Shown: positions 27,099 through 36,430 of the stretch, piece after piece
Numbering within the stretch: position 1 is the first letter of the stretch
Layout of the letters: each line of letters starts with the position of its first letter
DNA from: Cytophagales bacterium
GTDB lineage: Bacteria; Bacteroidota; Bacteroidia; Cytophagales; Spirosomataceae
Direction: 5' to 3'
DNA length: 64,000 bases
Assembly: GCA_013298125.1 (NCBI GenBank)
Contig: JAAFJP010000001.1
Coordinates: 124,001-188,000, forward strand
Program-made: the position numbers and the translations under genes
Notes under the pieces: generated by a model
Database searches by the model: none
Seen by the model: only the letters and a program-made list of their open reading frames with translations
Told to the model about the DNA's origin: nothing

Positions 27099-27740
27099 TC
27101 AGACCTGTTTCGAGAATTTTCTGTAATAATAAATGATAAAACCTATTTGTAAGATGGTACAAAAAACAGCGGGTAAAATCTGGCTATAAGGCTTATACAT
27201 ATACAAAACTGAACCTGAGAAAGCTGATAATAATCCAGAAAATGCTCCAATCATTTTATAGATATGTTCATAAAACCATAATCTTTGATACTTGGTTTTT
27301 GGGATAAAATATCTCAAAAAATCATATAAAATTATGATTAATAAGCCTCCTACGGTGCTGTAAATAACCACTGGATTCCATATCATGCCAATGGTTTTGA
27401 AGTAGTATAAAAAATAAAAAACGGTACTTACGGACAATATAGCAACTATTATGTCAAGCATCTTTGGCTCATTAGATTTTGCTTTTATGATTCTGTAACC
27501 CGAAAACCCAACATAACCACTCAGCACGGTAATGACTAATAAAAAGTTATTTCTACCAAAGATAAAAACGCCAAAAAGTGCCGTTAAAATGACGATTGAT
27601 AGAACTGCCAAAAAGACTTTCCCTACTTTTTTATGGAATATTATTCGCTTATTTGATATGATGGCAATGATAGCCAGAATGAGGGCAAATGTCCCTGCGG
27701 TAACGTGAATAAAAATGTTTGATTTATGTAAGATTTCCAT
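27099..27740 (-). CDS. Polytopic membrane protein, DUF2306-like (213 aa)
   Basis: The ATG at 27740 (MEILHKSNIFIHVTAG) is used; the longer ORF overlaps the upstream gene and its first 64 residues lack membrane character. About seven hydrophobic helices are seen. The IHVTAGTFALILAI ... FHKKVGKVF pattern (His-containing first helix, HRxxG-like loop) resembles the DUF2306 family. Function unknown. It is the last gene of a minus-strand group after the CPBP protease gene (23-base gap). Confidence 0.6.
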   Translation of the reverse strand: MEILHKSNIFIHVTAGTFALILAIIAIISNKRIIFHKKVGKVFLAVLSIVILTALFGVFIFGRNNFLLVITVLSGYVGFSGYRIIKAKSNEPKMLDIIVAILSVSTVFYFLYYFKTIGMIWNPVVIYSTVGGLLIIILYDFLRYFIPKTKYQRLWFYEHIYKMIGAFSGLLSAFSGSVLYMYKPYSQILPAVFCTILQIGFIIYYYRKFSKQV

Positions 27741-27763
27741 TATTTTGATTTTAAAATTGTTTA

Positions 27764-28510
27764 CTAATCCATCAAATAAAAAATACAATAAGTCATGCCT
27801 AAATTGAAGGCGGCATGGCAAATTATTGCTCCTAAAATTGACCCAGAAAGTTTTTTGAATTTGAAAAATAAAAGGCTTACCAAAAACATACACAATACCC
27901 AAATGATAGCTGGAATTGTGTAAAACGCCCATTGGTTGTTGATAAAGACTAAGCCAAAATGTGAAATATGAACTAAGGCAAATGCGGAGCTATCAACGAG
28001 AGAGGCATTTCTTTCTCCAATTGATTTTTCAAAACTTGCGTGAATGATTCCTCTGAATAACAGCTCCTCGCCAATAGGACTAAAAGTCATGCCCGTAAAT
28101 GCCATGATTGCAAATAGTATTAGCTTGTCATTTGGATTTATTTGAAGGGGAATTCGATACGATTTACCAATATATTGATACCAATTTTCGTAAGAATTAC
28201 CATAAAGCAACTTTCCTAAAAAATAAATCAATACACTGACTAACAATCCAATAAAAAAAGCGATTAGTAATGATTTGTAGTTTTTGGACTTCTTTATTCC
28301 GATTTTTTCTCTTCCATATTTACTCAAAAAAATAAAGGGTAAAAAGGAAGAAATAGCCATAATATGACCAATATATTCGTAATTCCCAGTAGCATTTGCA
28401 TGCATGACTAATAAGAATCTGGGAATACAAATCAAAAAAAATAAGGTCAATCCGAATTTCCAGTTGAAACTGAAAAGCCTATTCCAAAAAGGTTTTAGTT
28501 CGTTTTCCAT
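27764..28510 (-). CDS. CPBP family intramembrane glutamic endopeptidase (CAAX protease-like)
   Basis: The 248-residue protein has about eight transmembrane helices and the two CPBP motifs: GEELLFRGIIHASFE (EExxxR, catalytic glutamates) near residue 150 and FALVHISHFG (FxxxH) about 35 residues later, with a later Asn/His-containing helix (ICHAAFNLGM). Family members cleave prenylated or other membrane peptides; in bacteria they act in bacteriocin self-immunity or envelope functions. It lies 4 bases after the DUF2141 gene, indicating an operon. Confidence 0.88.
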   Translation of the reverse strand: MENELKPFWNRLFSFNWKFGLTLFFLICIPRFLLVMHANATGNYEYIGHIMAISSFLPFIFLSKYGREKIGIKKSKNYKSLLIAFFIGLLVSVLIYFLGKLLYGNSYENWYQYIGKSYRIPLQINPNDKLILFAIMAFTGMTFSPIGEELLFRGIIHASFEKSIGERNASLVDSSAFALVHISHFGLVFINNQWAFYTIPAIIWVLCMFLVSLLFFKFKKLSGSILGAIICHAAFNLGMTYCIFYLMD

Positions 28511-28514
28511 ATTC

Positions 28515-28913
28515 TCATTTCATGTTTATTGTTATCGTTTCATCTTTTTCTAAAACAAAAATCATATCTTCAAATTTTGGAGCTGAAAGAGGTGGTCTTA
28601 CATTATTTGAACATCCCCAACTTTCCTTCGGTATCCCCAAAAAATCGGTATCCATTTTCTTATTATTGTTTTCATCGTGATAAGACCGCACAGCATATTT
28701 ACCCGATTTGAGATTCTTGAAAATAGCTTGTGTTTCATTTTCTTCAATCTTTATCCATTGCTGTTGAAGTGATTTTTGGGTTTGGTCTTGTAGCATTACA
28801 TAAGCCAAACCATCATTGTTTTTAAACTTTTTGACATTGACAATCAATGAGATATTTTGGGATTGTGCCGTGAAAGCATAACCCACCAAGAAGGTTGTAA
28901 GTAGTTTTTTCAT
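28515..28913 (-). CDS. DUF2141 domain-containing secreted protein
   Basis: The 132-residue protein has a signal peptide (MKKLLTTFLVGYAFTAQSQ) and the DUF2141 fold with the typical IFKNLKSGKYAVRSYHDENNNKKMDTDF region and GIPKESWGCSNN. The family is small and periplasmic with unknown function. First gene of an apparent three-gene minus-strand operon (DUF2141, CPBP protease, DUF2306-like). Confidence 0.88.
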   Translation of the reverse strand: MKKLLTTFLVGYAFTAQSQNISLIVNVKKFKNNDGLAYVMLQDQTQKSLQQQWIKIEENETQAIFKNLKSGKYAVRSYHDENNNKKMDTDFLGIPKESWGCSNNVRPPLSAPKFEDMIFVLEKDETITINMK

Positions 28914-29007
28914 TAGAAATTAAATTTTATTTGAGGCACAAAGGAAGGGACAATCATAGACTCAAATGTCTCGAAAGGTAGGGATGGACTTGTAAATGGG
29001 CGTTTTT

Positions 29008-30144
29008 TTAAGATTTCTGAAATTCCAAAGGTGTTTTACCCACCATTTGTTTAAAAATCTTATTGAAAGACGATTTGGATTGAAAGCCACAGTCGAATCC
29101 GATGGCAAGAATTGAATAATGAGCAAAGGCAGGATTTTTCAAACGTTCTTTCACTGCCTCCACACGATAGCCGTTAATGAAATTGAAAAAATTGGAGGAA
29201 GTCTTTTGATTGATAATTTGAGATAACTGATTGGAGGTCAAATCTAATTGTTGGGCAAGCGTCGCAAGGCTCAGATTTTCATCTAAATAGGGTTTGTTTT
29301 CTTCCATGTGTAAAACTAATTTCTGAAAAAACTCATCGACCATTTCATCAGTCAGTCCAGAATTTTTATAGTTTGGTTTTGAATCAGAAGCCTTCTCAAA
29401 ATTTGTTTCAATGGGAATATTTGTAAAAACTGTTGTTTGTCGTAATCCAAAAAAGCCGATAAAAAAGAGGTAAAAAGTGAGAAGACTCCCAACGACAGCA
29501 AATAAATTTTGGTAAGTAACCAGTCCTAAATTTACGCCGAATTTGATGAGAGGAAATAAGACGATAAACATAATCAAAAAAGAAATAACTATCCATTTGA
29601 GCCAATTGAGATTGATTCTCTCAGTATAAGAATAATTTTCGGGGATGAGTTTTTGATAGTTGAGAAGGACTCGCAAGCTCAAAATGGTATAAAATGCAGG
29701 AATTAAAGCCAATGGAATTGTTAGCGTATTTTGAAACCCGTTTGGAAAATCATTGCTAAAAATTGGTAGTCCATCTTTAAACGAAATGCTGTTTGAATGA
29801 ATAAGATTTAGGCAAATGCAAATCAAGCTAAAAATGGAGAAAGGCAACAGGTGAATCCAATATTTTTTCCATAAAAAATCACTTCCTACCGAGAAAGAAT
29901 AGACGTACAAATAGAGGATTGGCGAACTTATCAAAGGCAAATAAAAACCCATTATTTGCAAGAAATTTGGGGCAAAAGGGGCTGGTAATAAATTGTCGTA
30001 GTAGAACATCAATTGAAAAGAAACGACCCCAAACCAAGTCATTAACAGATAGTCAGAAATAGAGTTTTTCCTTTTAGACTTCAATAAAAGTATCAAGAAA
30101 AACCCCTGTATGACTCCTGTTAATAGTAAAGATTTGAAAATCAT
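29008..30144 (-). CDS. AraC-family regulator with N-terminal 7TM region
   Basis: Residues 1 to about 240 form seven hydrophobic helices (LLLTGVIQGFFLILLL, FYLPLISSPILYLYVYSF, VIISFLIMFIVLFP). After a linker, the last 100 residues carry a two-HTH AraC domain (LATLAQQLDLTSNQLSQIINQK, ILAIGFDCGFQSKSSFNKIFKQMVGKTPLEFQ). This membrane-bound AraC layout is frequent in Bacteroidota, where the membrane part is thought to sense an unknown ligand. It is transcribed away from the DoxX gene and its target is unknown. Confidence 0.9.
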   Translation of the reverse strand: MIFKSLLLTGVIQGFFLILLLKSKRKNSISDYLLMTWFGVVSFQLMFYYDNLLPAPFAPNFLQIMGFYLPLISSPILYLYVYSFSVGSDFLWKKYWIHLLPFSIFSLICICLNLIHSNSISFKDGLPIFSNDFPNGFQNTLTIPLALIPAFYTILSLRVLLNYQKLIPENYSYTERINLNWLKWIVISFLIMFIVLFPLIKFGVNLGLVTYQNLFAVVGSLLTFYLFFIGFFGLRQTTVFTNIPIETNFEKASDSKPNYKNSGLTDEMVDEFFQKLVLHMEENKPYLDENLSLATLAQQLDLTSNQLSQIINQKTSSNFFNFINGYRVEAVKERLKNPAFAHYSILAIGFDCGFQSKSSFNKIFKQMVGKTPLEFQKS

Positions 30145-30314
30145 TTTTGAATATCTTTATTGAATTAATCTGACAAATTTTTACTTTAATTTATTGATTT
30201 TCAAATATTTATCTTTTTAGACAGCAACTCTCTTAATTGGTTTGACTATACATACTATAAAGACGACTAATCAATATTACCCAACGCCAAAACGAATGTA
30301 GAGTTAGTAGGGTA

Positions 30315-30683
30315 CTATACATTAATTTTCAAGAAATAAATTACCAAAACAGCTAATACAATAAATATCAATGGCGAAATAATCATATTGTACTCACCTC
30401 TTCTAATGTGTAATGCCATAGCACCAATCATAACAACGACAATAGCATACGATGAATAATTAGTAACTGAAAATGGTACTGATTTGATAACTCTTGGTAA
30501 AATGATTAACAGCCCAATTAATAGTTCAGCTAAACCTAAACATCTTACAAATGATGTAGGGAAATCACTAACCCATTTCATGTTTTCTGATAATTTTGAA
30601 ACTGGCATAAATAGTTTCATAAAACCAACCATCGTAAAGATAATTGATAAAAGTACTTGACAAATCCAAAGTGTGATATTCAT
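30315..30683 (-). CDS. DoxX family membrane protein
   Basis: The 122-residue protein has four transmembrane helices and the DoxX-like pattern: QVLLSIIFTMVGFMKLF, GLAELLIGLLIILP, VVMIGAMALHIRRGE. DoxX-like proteins are small inner-membrane proteins linked to redox or thiosulfate-quinone functions, but most are uncharacterised. It lies 11 bases after the DUF6010-like gene, probably the same transcript, and both may be controlled by the AraC regulator upstream. Confidence 0.82.
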   Translation of the reverse strand: MNITLWICQVLLSIIFTMVGFMKLFMPVSKLSENMKWVSDFPTSFVRCLGLAELLIGLLIILPRVIKSVPFSVTNYSSYAIVVVMIGAMALHIRRGEYNMIISPLIFIVLAVLVIYFLKINV

Positions 30684-30694
30684 AGATAAATATT

Positions 30695-31120
30695 TTAATT
30701 GTTAGATAATTTTTGAAAGGGTTTATAGATACTTGGAGCATCCACCAAAAACCAAATAGCAATGATTACATCAAATATCGCACAGCCAAAAGACGAAAGT
30801 GCGTCATTATGAATCATTGGGTAACCTTTTATGTGGTGAAAAATATCTGCAACTGTATGAATTAACCAACCGAAGGCAATAAATTTATAAGAGTTAAGTC
30901 CTTGATAGGCAAAGTAACCAAGTAATATAGCAATGGGCATTCCAAGTCCTAAGCTATTATTGACATAAACTCCGCCTGCAACACCAAGCATGATTACCAT
31001 TGTTTTTTGGCGGTAGGGTTCTTTTATAAACGATACGAGAGTAATAAAAATAACTCCTCCGAGGAGAGATGAAAGGATGTCACCATTTGTAAATGGGATG
31101 GGGGTACTATACTGATGCAT
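30695..31120 (-). CDS. Small membrane protein, DUF6010-like (141 aa)
   Basis: Four to five hydrophobic helices. The segment FGWLIHTVADIFHHIKGYP with SSFGCAIFDVIIAIWF matches my memory of the DUF6010 family (conserved His and Asp in the helices). Function unknown. It precedes the DoxX gene by 11 bases and follows an AraC gene by 77 bases on the same strand. Confidence 0.6.
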   Translation of the reverse strand: MHQYSTPIPFTNGDILSSLLGGVIFITLVSFIKEPYRQKTMVIMLGVAGGVYVNNSLGLGMPIAILLGYFAYQGLNSYKFIAFGWLIHTVADIFHHIKGYPMIHNDALSSFGCAIFDVIIAIWFLVDAPSIYKPFQKLSNN

Positions 31121-31197
31121 TTTCTGATTTGCTTTTAAAATTATTATGCAAAGGTCAGTTTAATACTAAAAAATAAACAGTATTTAATAATCCAATT

Positions 31198-32115
31198 TTA
31201 GGACTTTTCAATCAATTTTTTAAATTCAGCTGGTGTGACACCTTCATACTTCTTGAAGATTCGAGAAAAATAGGATGGTTCGAGATGCCCTACTTGATAT
31301 GAAATTTCACTTATAGTTAGTGAAGTTTGAAAAAGCAAGTATTTCGCTTCACATATAATGGTTTCATCAATCCAGGTTGTTGGTGACTTTCCTGTTATTT
31401 CCTTTACCGATTTATTGAGATGATTAGGTGTAATGTGTAATAAATTGGCATAATCTGTCACTTTTTGTTTTTCTTTGATATTCAGAAAAAGTAACTCTCT
31501 AAATTGATGCGTAATCTTTGTTGCCGATGTTAGTTTTTCGTTGTTTTTAGTAGTGCAAGTGTTCAATTCAAAAAGTATGGCAAATAAATACGACTGGATA
31601 AGTTCATTTTGTTGAATCCCATTTGAAGCATATTCAGCTTGAATACGATTGAATAATTGGAACAAAAAAAATGCTTTTTGTTTTGATAACTTTAATTGGC
31701 AATCACCCCAAATTTTTAAGAAGTCAAAATGGTTAATCAATTCTTTGTTTCCCAATTTTCCGATTAAGAAGTCGGGGTGAAAGTGGATAGTAAATCCTTC
31801 TACACAATTATCTATACCATCTAAGGAAAAAATTTGTCCCGCAGGTACTATCAAAATTTCATTTGGTTTTATCTCACACTCTCTAAATCCAATTTTCGCT
31901 TTGTAAACACCTTCTGAGACAAAAATGAGCGAATGACTATTTTCTTTGGAAGGCGTTATTGGAAACTTTGCATACTTTTTAATGTCTTCCAGTTTTGAAC
32001 AAAAGAACATTTCAAAATTAACCTTAAAGATACTGTCAGTTGCTTTTTCATTGGCAACAAACTTGTCTCTAAATGATTTCGCATCATAAGTTTTAACTTG
32101 AACTTTTGAAGTCAT
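31198..32115 (-). CDS. AraC-family transcriptional regulator with cupin sensor domain
   Basis: The 305-residue protein has an N-terminal cupin-like region at about 55-140 (SLIFVSEGVYKAKIGFRECEIKPNE, ILIVPAGQIFSL) and a C-terminal AraC DNA-binding domain (VTDYANLLHITPNHLNKSVKEITGKSP; ISYQVGHLEPSYFSRIFKKYEGVTPAEFK). It likely responds to a small molecule and controls neighbouring transport or catabolic genes: the amidohydrolase 57 bases upstream or the DUF6010/DoxX pair downstream. Confidence 0.92.
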   Translation of the reverse strand: MTSKVQVKTYDAKSFRDKFVANEKATDSIFKVNFEMFFCSKLEDIKKYAKFPITPSKENSHSLIFVSEGVYKAKIGFRECEIKPNEILIVPAGQIFSLDGIDNCVEGFTIHFHPDFLIGKLGNKELINHFDFLKIWGDCQLKLSKQKAFFLFQLFNRIQAEYASNGIQQNELIQSYLFAILFELNTCTTKNNEKLTSATKITHQFRELLFLNIKEKQKVTDYANLLHITPNHLNKSVKEITGKSPTTWIDETIICEAKYLLFQTSLTISEISYQVGHLEPSYFSRIFKKYEGVTPAEFKKLIEKS

Positions 32116-32172
32116 ATATTTGGCAAGGCTTGGCGATTGAAAGTTGAAAGAGTGTTTTCATATAGGTACTTT

Positions 32173-33318
32173 TTACTCAGGAAATTTACTCTTATCAAGC
32201 CCAGGGATGATTCTGAGGGCATTTTTGTAATAAACCTTCTTCAAAATCGCATCTGAAAGTCCGATGCCGTACATTCTCCAAAAGGCATGATATTTTTTGT
32301 GATAAGGGAAATATTCGTCTTCCGTTTCCAAGACTCTGAAATAGGTTTCGTACTCGTCAGGCACGTAGGAATCTTTCCCAAACAAAACCTTATCCTGACG
32401 TTTTTCAAAGAACTTTTTAGCTGCCCTCGGTTGGCGACCTAACTCCGCAATCACCGCCCCGATTTCCACGTACATATTCGGAAAAATGTCCATCAAACTA
32501 TCCAATTTTGCGAGATTATTTGGATACCAACCCATGTGTGCGTTGATGAAAGTCGTTTTGGGATGTTTTCTGAAAATATTATGCTGTTGCTCAATCAATT
32601 GTTCCCACGAAAAATCCCCTTTGCTGGTTTCTCGCTTGCGTTCTTTGTGAGTTTTTAGTTCCAACCAACGTTCATTGTACGAGTCCACAGGTTGCCAAAA
32701 AGGGGCTGGGTCTGCGGTATGAATGATTACTGGAATGCCCAATTCCCCACATTTTGCCCAAATCGGGTCAATGCGAGCATCATCCACAGGAATTAACTTT
32801 CCGTTTCCTTTCACACTAAAGCCCAAACTTTTATAAATTTTCAAACCCTTCGCTCCGTGATTTTTAACATCATCGGTGAGTTTAGCAACTGCCTTTTCTG
32901 TCCAACCCGCTTCGCCTATATTTGAGAAATCTACGTTGGTAAAAATGGCAAAACGATTAGGAAATGCCTTTTGAGTAAGTTCGATTTGGTTATAAAGTGT
33001 GGCATTGCTTTTGGCTTCATCAGCACCCCAACCACGCCCACTCAAATTGACCAAAAGCCCCATATTGAGCTTATCCATTCCCTCCACCAATTTCGCCACT
33101 TTCTCCTGACTATCCATCTCCCATTGATGATTATGAACATCAATAAACGGAAATTTTGCCCGTTTCGTAGGATGCTGAGGCGTTACCAAAGTAGATTTCG
33201 GTTCGTATTCTTCAAAAGTAATCGTACCGTTATTATCCCCAATCTTAACATTCTGAGCGTGAATGGATTGGATAATGAAAGTGGCAAAAAGTAATGAATA
33301 AATTAGTGTTTTTCTCAT
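32173..33318 (-). CDS. Secreted amidohydrolase (Amidohydro_2 family)
   Basis: The 381-residue protein has a signal peptide (MRKTLIYSLLFATFIIQSIHAQ) and an amidohydrolase TIM barrel: metal site DVHNHQWEMD, GAKGLKIYKSLG, PVIIHTADPAPFWQP, TTFINAHMGWYP, and VLFGKDSYVP near the end. Members hydrolyse or decarboxylate cyclic or aromatic substrates; the exact one is not predictable. It is divergent from an aldo/keto reductase - creatininase operon across about 160 bases, suggesting shared control and a common catabolic route. Confidence 0.88.
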   Translation of the reverse strand: MRKTLIYSLLFATFIIQSIHAQNVKIGDNNGTITFEEYEPKSTLVTPQHPTKRAKFPFIDVHNHQWEMDSQEKVAKLVEGMDKLNMGLLVNLSGRGWGADEAKSNATLYNQIELTQKAFPNRFAIFTNVDFSNIGEAGWTEKAVAKLTDDVKNHGAKGLKIYKSLGFSVKGNGKLIPVDDARIDPIWAKCGELGIPVIIHTADPAPFWQPVDSYNERWLELKTHKERKRETSKGDFSWEQLIEQQHNIFRKHPKTTFINAHMGWYPNNLAKLDSLMDIFPNMYVEIGAVIAELGRQPRAAKKFFEKRQDKVLFGKDSYVPDEYETYFRVLETEDEYFPYHKKYHAFWRMYGIGLSDAILKKVYYKNALRIIPGLDKSKFPE

Positions 33319-33476
33319 TTATTATAATGTTGATTTGTTACGAAGGATTTGAAATGTAAAGATAACCCATATAGATTATCCTAAAACGGTTTAAGTATAT
33401 CTTTTGGTCAGAAAAGTATCAAATTTGATTTCAATTTTTGAAGAACTTTGTATTTTACCTTAAACAATTTTATTCG

Positions 33477-34511
33477 ATGCAATACAGCATTTTTGGAAAA
33501 ACAAATAAACAGGTTTCTCGCATTGGCTACGGAGCAATGGGTTTGGGCGGGGCTTTCGGAACTTTTGACGAGAAAGAGGGCATTCGTTCTGTCCTTAAAT
33601 TTCTGGAAAAAGGCGGAAATTTCATTGACACAGCACGCCACTACGGAGAATCTGAAACGATATTGGGTAAAGCCCTCAAAGAATGGAAGGGAGATGCTCC
33701 TTTCATCGCCACAAAAATTCAATCGCACGGAGAAGCAAATACTCGATGGGCTCTTCCACCTAATGTAGAAACCACTTTCCCAAAAGACCTAATTCGCCAA
33801 AACACCGAAGACTCATTAAAACGTTTGGGTGTTGATTTTATCGACAATATGCAGTTACATCTCTACTATCCAACTTGGGGTGTAAGTGGCTATTGGTTGG
33901 ATGAACTGTTGAAATTGAAAGAAGAAGGTAAAATTGGTTCAATTGGCGTTTCGATGCCAGACCACCGTGCTGATTTGTGTTTACCCTTAGTGATGTCGGG
34001 GGCGATAGATTCCGTACAAGTAATTTGTAATATTTTTGACCCATTGGTTCTGGATTGTGTCGTGCCAATTTGCCAACAAAACAACGTGGCAGTTATTGCT
34101 CGTTGTGTGCTTGACGAAGGCGGTTTGTCTGGATTTTTGACCGAAGACACAACTTTTGAAGAACAAGATTTTCGTAAAACTTTCTTTGAAGAAGTGCCAC
34201 GCAGTATGTACATGGCTCATGTGGACGGATTGCGTCAATTTGTTCCCGAACACGCTGGTTCATTGGCAAAATTAGCCTTGAAATTTCTCTTGAAAAATAA
34301 AGGAATCACCACCGCCATTTCGTCTATGCACATCGAAAAATTTGCGAACGAAAACATCGAAGCCGCTCTCGAACCAGAATTGAGCGATGAGATTTTCTAC
34401 GAAATCAGAACTAAACATCGTTGGGTTCGTAATTTTTACAATAAAAAATATTGGCAAGAAGAAAATGACCTCGACCGTGCAAATAAGGTAGAGGCGAGTA
34501 AAGTAAAATAA
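33477..34511 (+). CDS. Aldo/keto reductase
   Basis: Start at ATG 33477 (MQYSIFGKTNKQVSRIGYG), not the upstream TTG of the track; 344 residues. Family landmarks: RIGYGAMGLGG, FIDTARHYGESETILGKAL (catalytic Asp and Tyr), IATKIQSHG, SLKRLGVDFIDNMQLH, GSIGVSMPD, and VIARCVLDEGGLSGF. NADPH-linked oxidoreductase of sugars or aldehydes. The C-terminal EIRTKHRWVRNFYNKKYW is unlike the classical group. The creatininase-like gene begins 8 bases after its stop, so the two are co-expressed. Confidence 0.9.
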   Translation: MQYSIFGKTNKQVSRIGYGAMGLGGAFGTFDEKEGIRSVLKFLEKGGNFIDTARHYGESETILGKALKEWKGDAPFIATKIQSHGEANTRWALPPNVETTFPKDLIRQNTEDSLKRLGVDFIDNMQLHLYYPTWGVSGYWLDELLKLKEEGKIGSIGVSMPDHRADLCLPLVMSGAIDSVQVICNIFDPLVLDCVVPICQQNNVAVIARCVLDEGGLSGFLTEDTTFEEQDFRKTFFEEVPRSMYMAHVDGLRQFVPEHAGSLAKLALKFLLKNKGITTAISSMHIEKFANENIEAALEPELSDEIFYEIRTKHRWVRNFYNKKYWQEENDLDRANKVEASKVK

Positions 34512-34519
34512 GCAATATC

Positions 34520-35383
34520 ATGCAAAACAAAACACGCTGGGCTGATTTATTTCCAGATGAATTTTTGAAAAAACAATCAGAACAATCTATCATATACCTT
34601 CCATTGGGCATTTGTGAGCCTCATGGACACATATCCACCTTCGGACTTGACACCTACAAAGCTGATTATCTATGTGATGAATCATCTCGAAGATTTGGCG
34701 GCATCGTAGCTCCAACTTTGGCTTATCAAATCCACGAAGCAGGTTATCATGCCCCTTGGTTATCAGAAGTTTTGGGCGAAAAACCTACCTACATGACGGG
34801 TATGCCTCCGCACGTGATGCTCCATTTTTTTATGTACCAATTACGGACTTTTCATAATGCAGGCTTCAAAACGGCAATTGTCATCTCTGGACATTCGGGC
34901 GGCAACCAAAACGATTTCAGACTTGCAGCGAGTATTTTTGGGCAAGTTTCGGACATGAAAATCTTTGCTTTTTCAGACCCAGAATTAGTAGAATCACATT
35001 ACGAAGGCGACCATGCAGGGAAATATGAAATTTCACAATCACTTTATCTTCGTCCAGAAACCGTAAATCTCAACGCCATCAACAGAATGAACGATGCCGA
35101 TAGCCTCGGGCGTTTTGCACAGGGCGAAGATGCTTTGGAAGCAACGGCTGAAATGGGAAAAGACATCATCGAAAAGAGCCTTTCGTTTATTGAAAACTTG
35201 ATTGCTGAAAAACATGAAAATCAAGTAATTGCCAGAAAACCAATGACTTATCAAGTCGTAGAAGAATTATACGCTCAATTACTGATTCGTAAAAATGAAT
35301 GGGTAACTTTACAGAAATATGATTTTCAGAACGAAACACCCGCAGAATCGCAGTGGAAAAGTTTTGAGAGAGTAATTTTGTAA
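34520..35383 (+). CDS. Creatininase-family amidohydrolase
   Basis: The 287-residue protein matches the creatininase fold: YLPLGICEPHGHISTFGLDTYKAD (metal-binding Glu, His and Asp), APTLAYQIHEAG, and VISGHSGGNQND. Later EGDHAGKYEISQSLYL carries the conserved His and Glu. Family enzymes open cyclic amides (creatinine, formamides in riboflavin/F420 or mycofactocin routes). The operon with an aldo/keto reductase and the divergent amidohydrolase suggests degradation of a sugar- or lactam-like compound; this is inference. Confidence 0.88.
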   Translation: MQNKTRWADLFPDEFLKKQSEQSIIYLPLGICEPHGHISTFGLDTYKADYLCDESSRRFGGIVAPTLAYQIHEAGYHAPWLSEVLGEKPTYMTGMPPHVMLHFFMYQLRTFHNAGFKTAIVISGHSGGNQNDFRLAASIFGQVSDMKIFAFSDPELVESHYEGDHAGKYEISQSLYLRPETVNLNAINRMNDADSLGRFAQGEDALEATAEMGKDIIEKSLSFIENLIAEKHENQVIARKPMTYQVVEELYAQLLIRKNEWVTLQKYDFQNETPAESQWKSFERVIL

Positions 35384-35395
35384 GAAAATCAAAAG

Positions 35396-35635
35396 ATGGA
35401 AGCCGTAAGTTTTGAGCAATTTGACGCCAATATTCTTCAAGAAATAGTTACTATGAAAATGCCCTTTGGGAAGTACAAAGGGCATATAATCTGTAATTTG
35501 CCAGAATATTATCTCGTTTGGTTTTATAATCAAGGCTTCCCCAAAGGTCGTCTGGGAATACTTTTGGAGACTTTGTACGAGATAAAATTGAATGGCTTGG
35601 AGTTTTTGTTGAAGCCTTTGAAGGGTGGAAATTAA
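35396..35635 (+). CDS. DUF3820 family small protein
   Basis: The 79-residue protein contains the DUF3820 core MPFGKYKGHIICNLPEYYLVWFYNQGFPKGRLG (shown for recognition). The family is small and cytoplasmic, of unknown function, and related to short nuclease-associated modules. It follows the creatininase gene by 12 bases and ends convergently with the broken DUF1016 gene (4-base overlap). Confidence 0.85.
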   Translation: MEAVSFEQFDANILQEIVTMKMPFGKYKGHIICNLPEYYLVWFYNQGFPKGRLGILLETLYEIKLNGLEFLLKPLKGGN

Positions 35636-35982
35636 CCCAATAACCTCTTCAACGACTCTGGGTCAGGCAAAATATTTTTCAAATGTTCAGGCAGTTGTTC
35701 GCTCAATTGATAAACCGCCACACCCATTGGATTTGAGATTTTTTGAAAGGCATATTCAACTGTTTTATCGTTTTTCTCCGAACACAAAATAATCCCAATT
35801 GCAGGATTTTCATCTTCCAATTTTTCAGTATCATTCAATACGTTCAGATAAAAGTTAAGTTGTCCAGCATCTTGTGGTCTAAATTTACCTTTTTTGAGTT
35901 CAAAGGCAATCAAACATTTCAGGATTCTGTTGTAAAATAGCAAATCAACAAAGAATTCGTCCGCTTCGGCGTTCCGATTCAT
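35632..35982 (-). pseudogene. DUF1016 (YhcG) gene, C-terminal PDDEXK nuclease part, frameshifted from its N-terminus
   Basis: The 116-residue ORF carries the second half of a YhcG-type protein: DEFFVDLLFYNRILKCLIAFELKKGKF (nuclease D...E-x-K core), DAGQLNFYLNVLND, and IGIILCSEKNDKTVEYAF. It overlaps the upstream ORF (35945-36739) in another frame. Joining the two gives a normal-length protein, so this is the 3' piece of one disrupted gene. YhcG proteins are PDDEXK nucleases often linked to restriction-modification loci. Confidence 0.85.
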
Positions 35983-36377
35983 CTACGAGTAAGCGATGTT
36001 GATTTCCGATAAATGAAAAACCCTTCCCCATCTTCATAATAAACTCCTTGATGTTGTTCACAATTCCCTTCTCAACCACTCTTTCATCACTCGTTTCTAC
36101 ATTAATATAATCCAATAAATATTCATCTTTAAACGCCAAAGTAGAATTCAATTGAAGCGGAAGAGGCAAGGTATTTTCAAAATTACTCTGAATCGTATTG
36201 CCTTGTTTCTGAAATAAATTCGTCTTGATTTGCCATTCCAGCATTTCATGAGTCCAATGATTTTCGACAGACTTTTTAAGATAAAATAGCCTTTCTTTCC
36301 ACACTTTACATTTGTTCAATAGTAAAGTATGATGTGAAAAGCCCACTCCGAAAAATAGTTCGGGCGTAATACCTTCT

Positions 36378-36404
36378 AATTTGGCAGATGCCGTCTGCCA
36401 AATT
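36378..36404. repeat. Palindrome inside DUF1016 coding sequence (copy 1)
   Basis: AATTTGGCAGA / TCTGCCAAATT perfect 11-bp arms around TGCCG. Read on the minus strand it encodes IWQTASA in frame. Confidence 0.9.
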
Positions 36405-36430
36405 GTATTTTCCTGATTATCAGCACTTTG

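Noticed and set aside
27741-27932. 64-residue N-terminal extension of the DUF2306-like ORF
   Set aside because: It overlaps the CPBP protease gene and lacks family character; ATG 27740 starts the first membrane helix.
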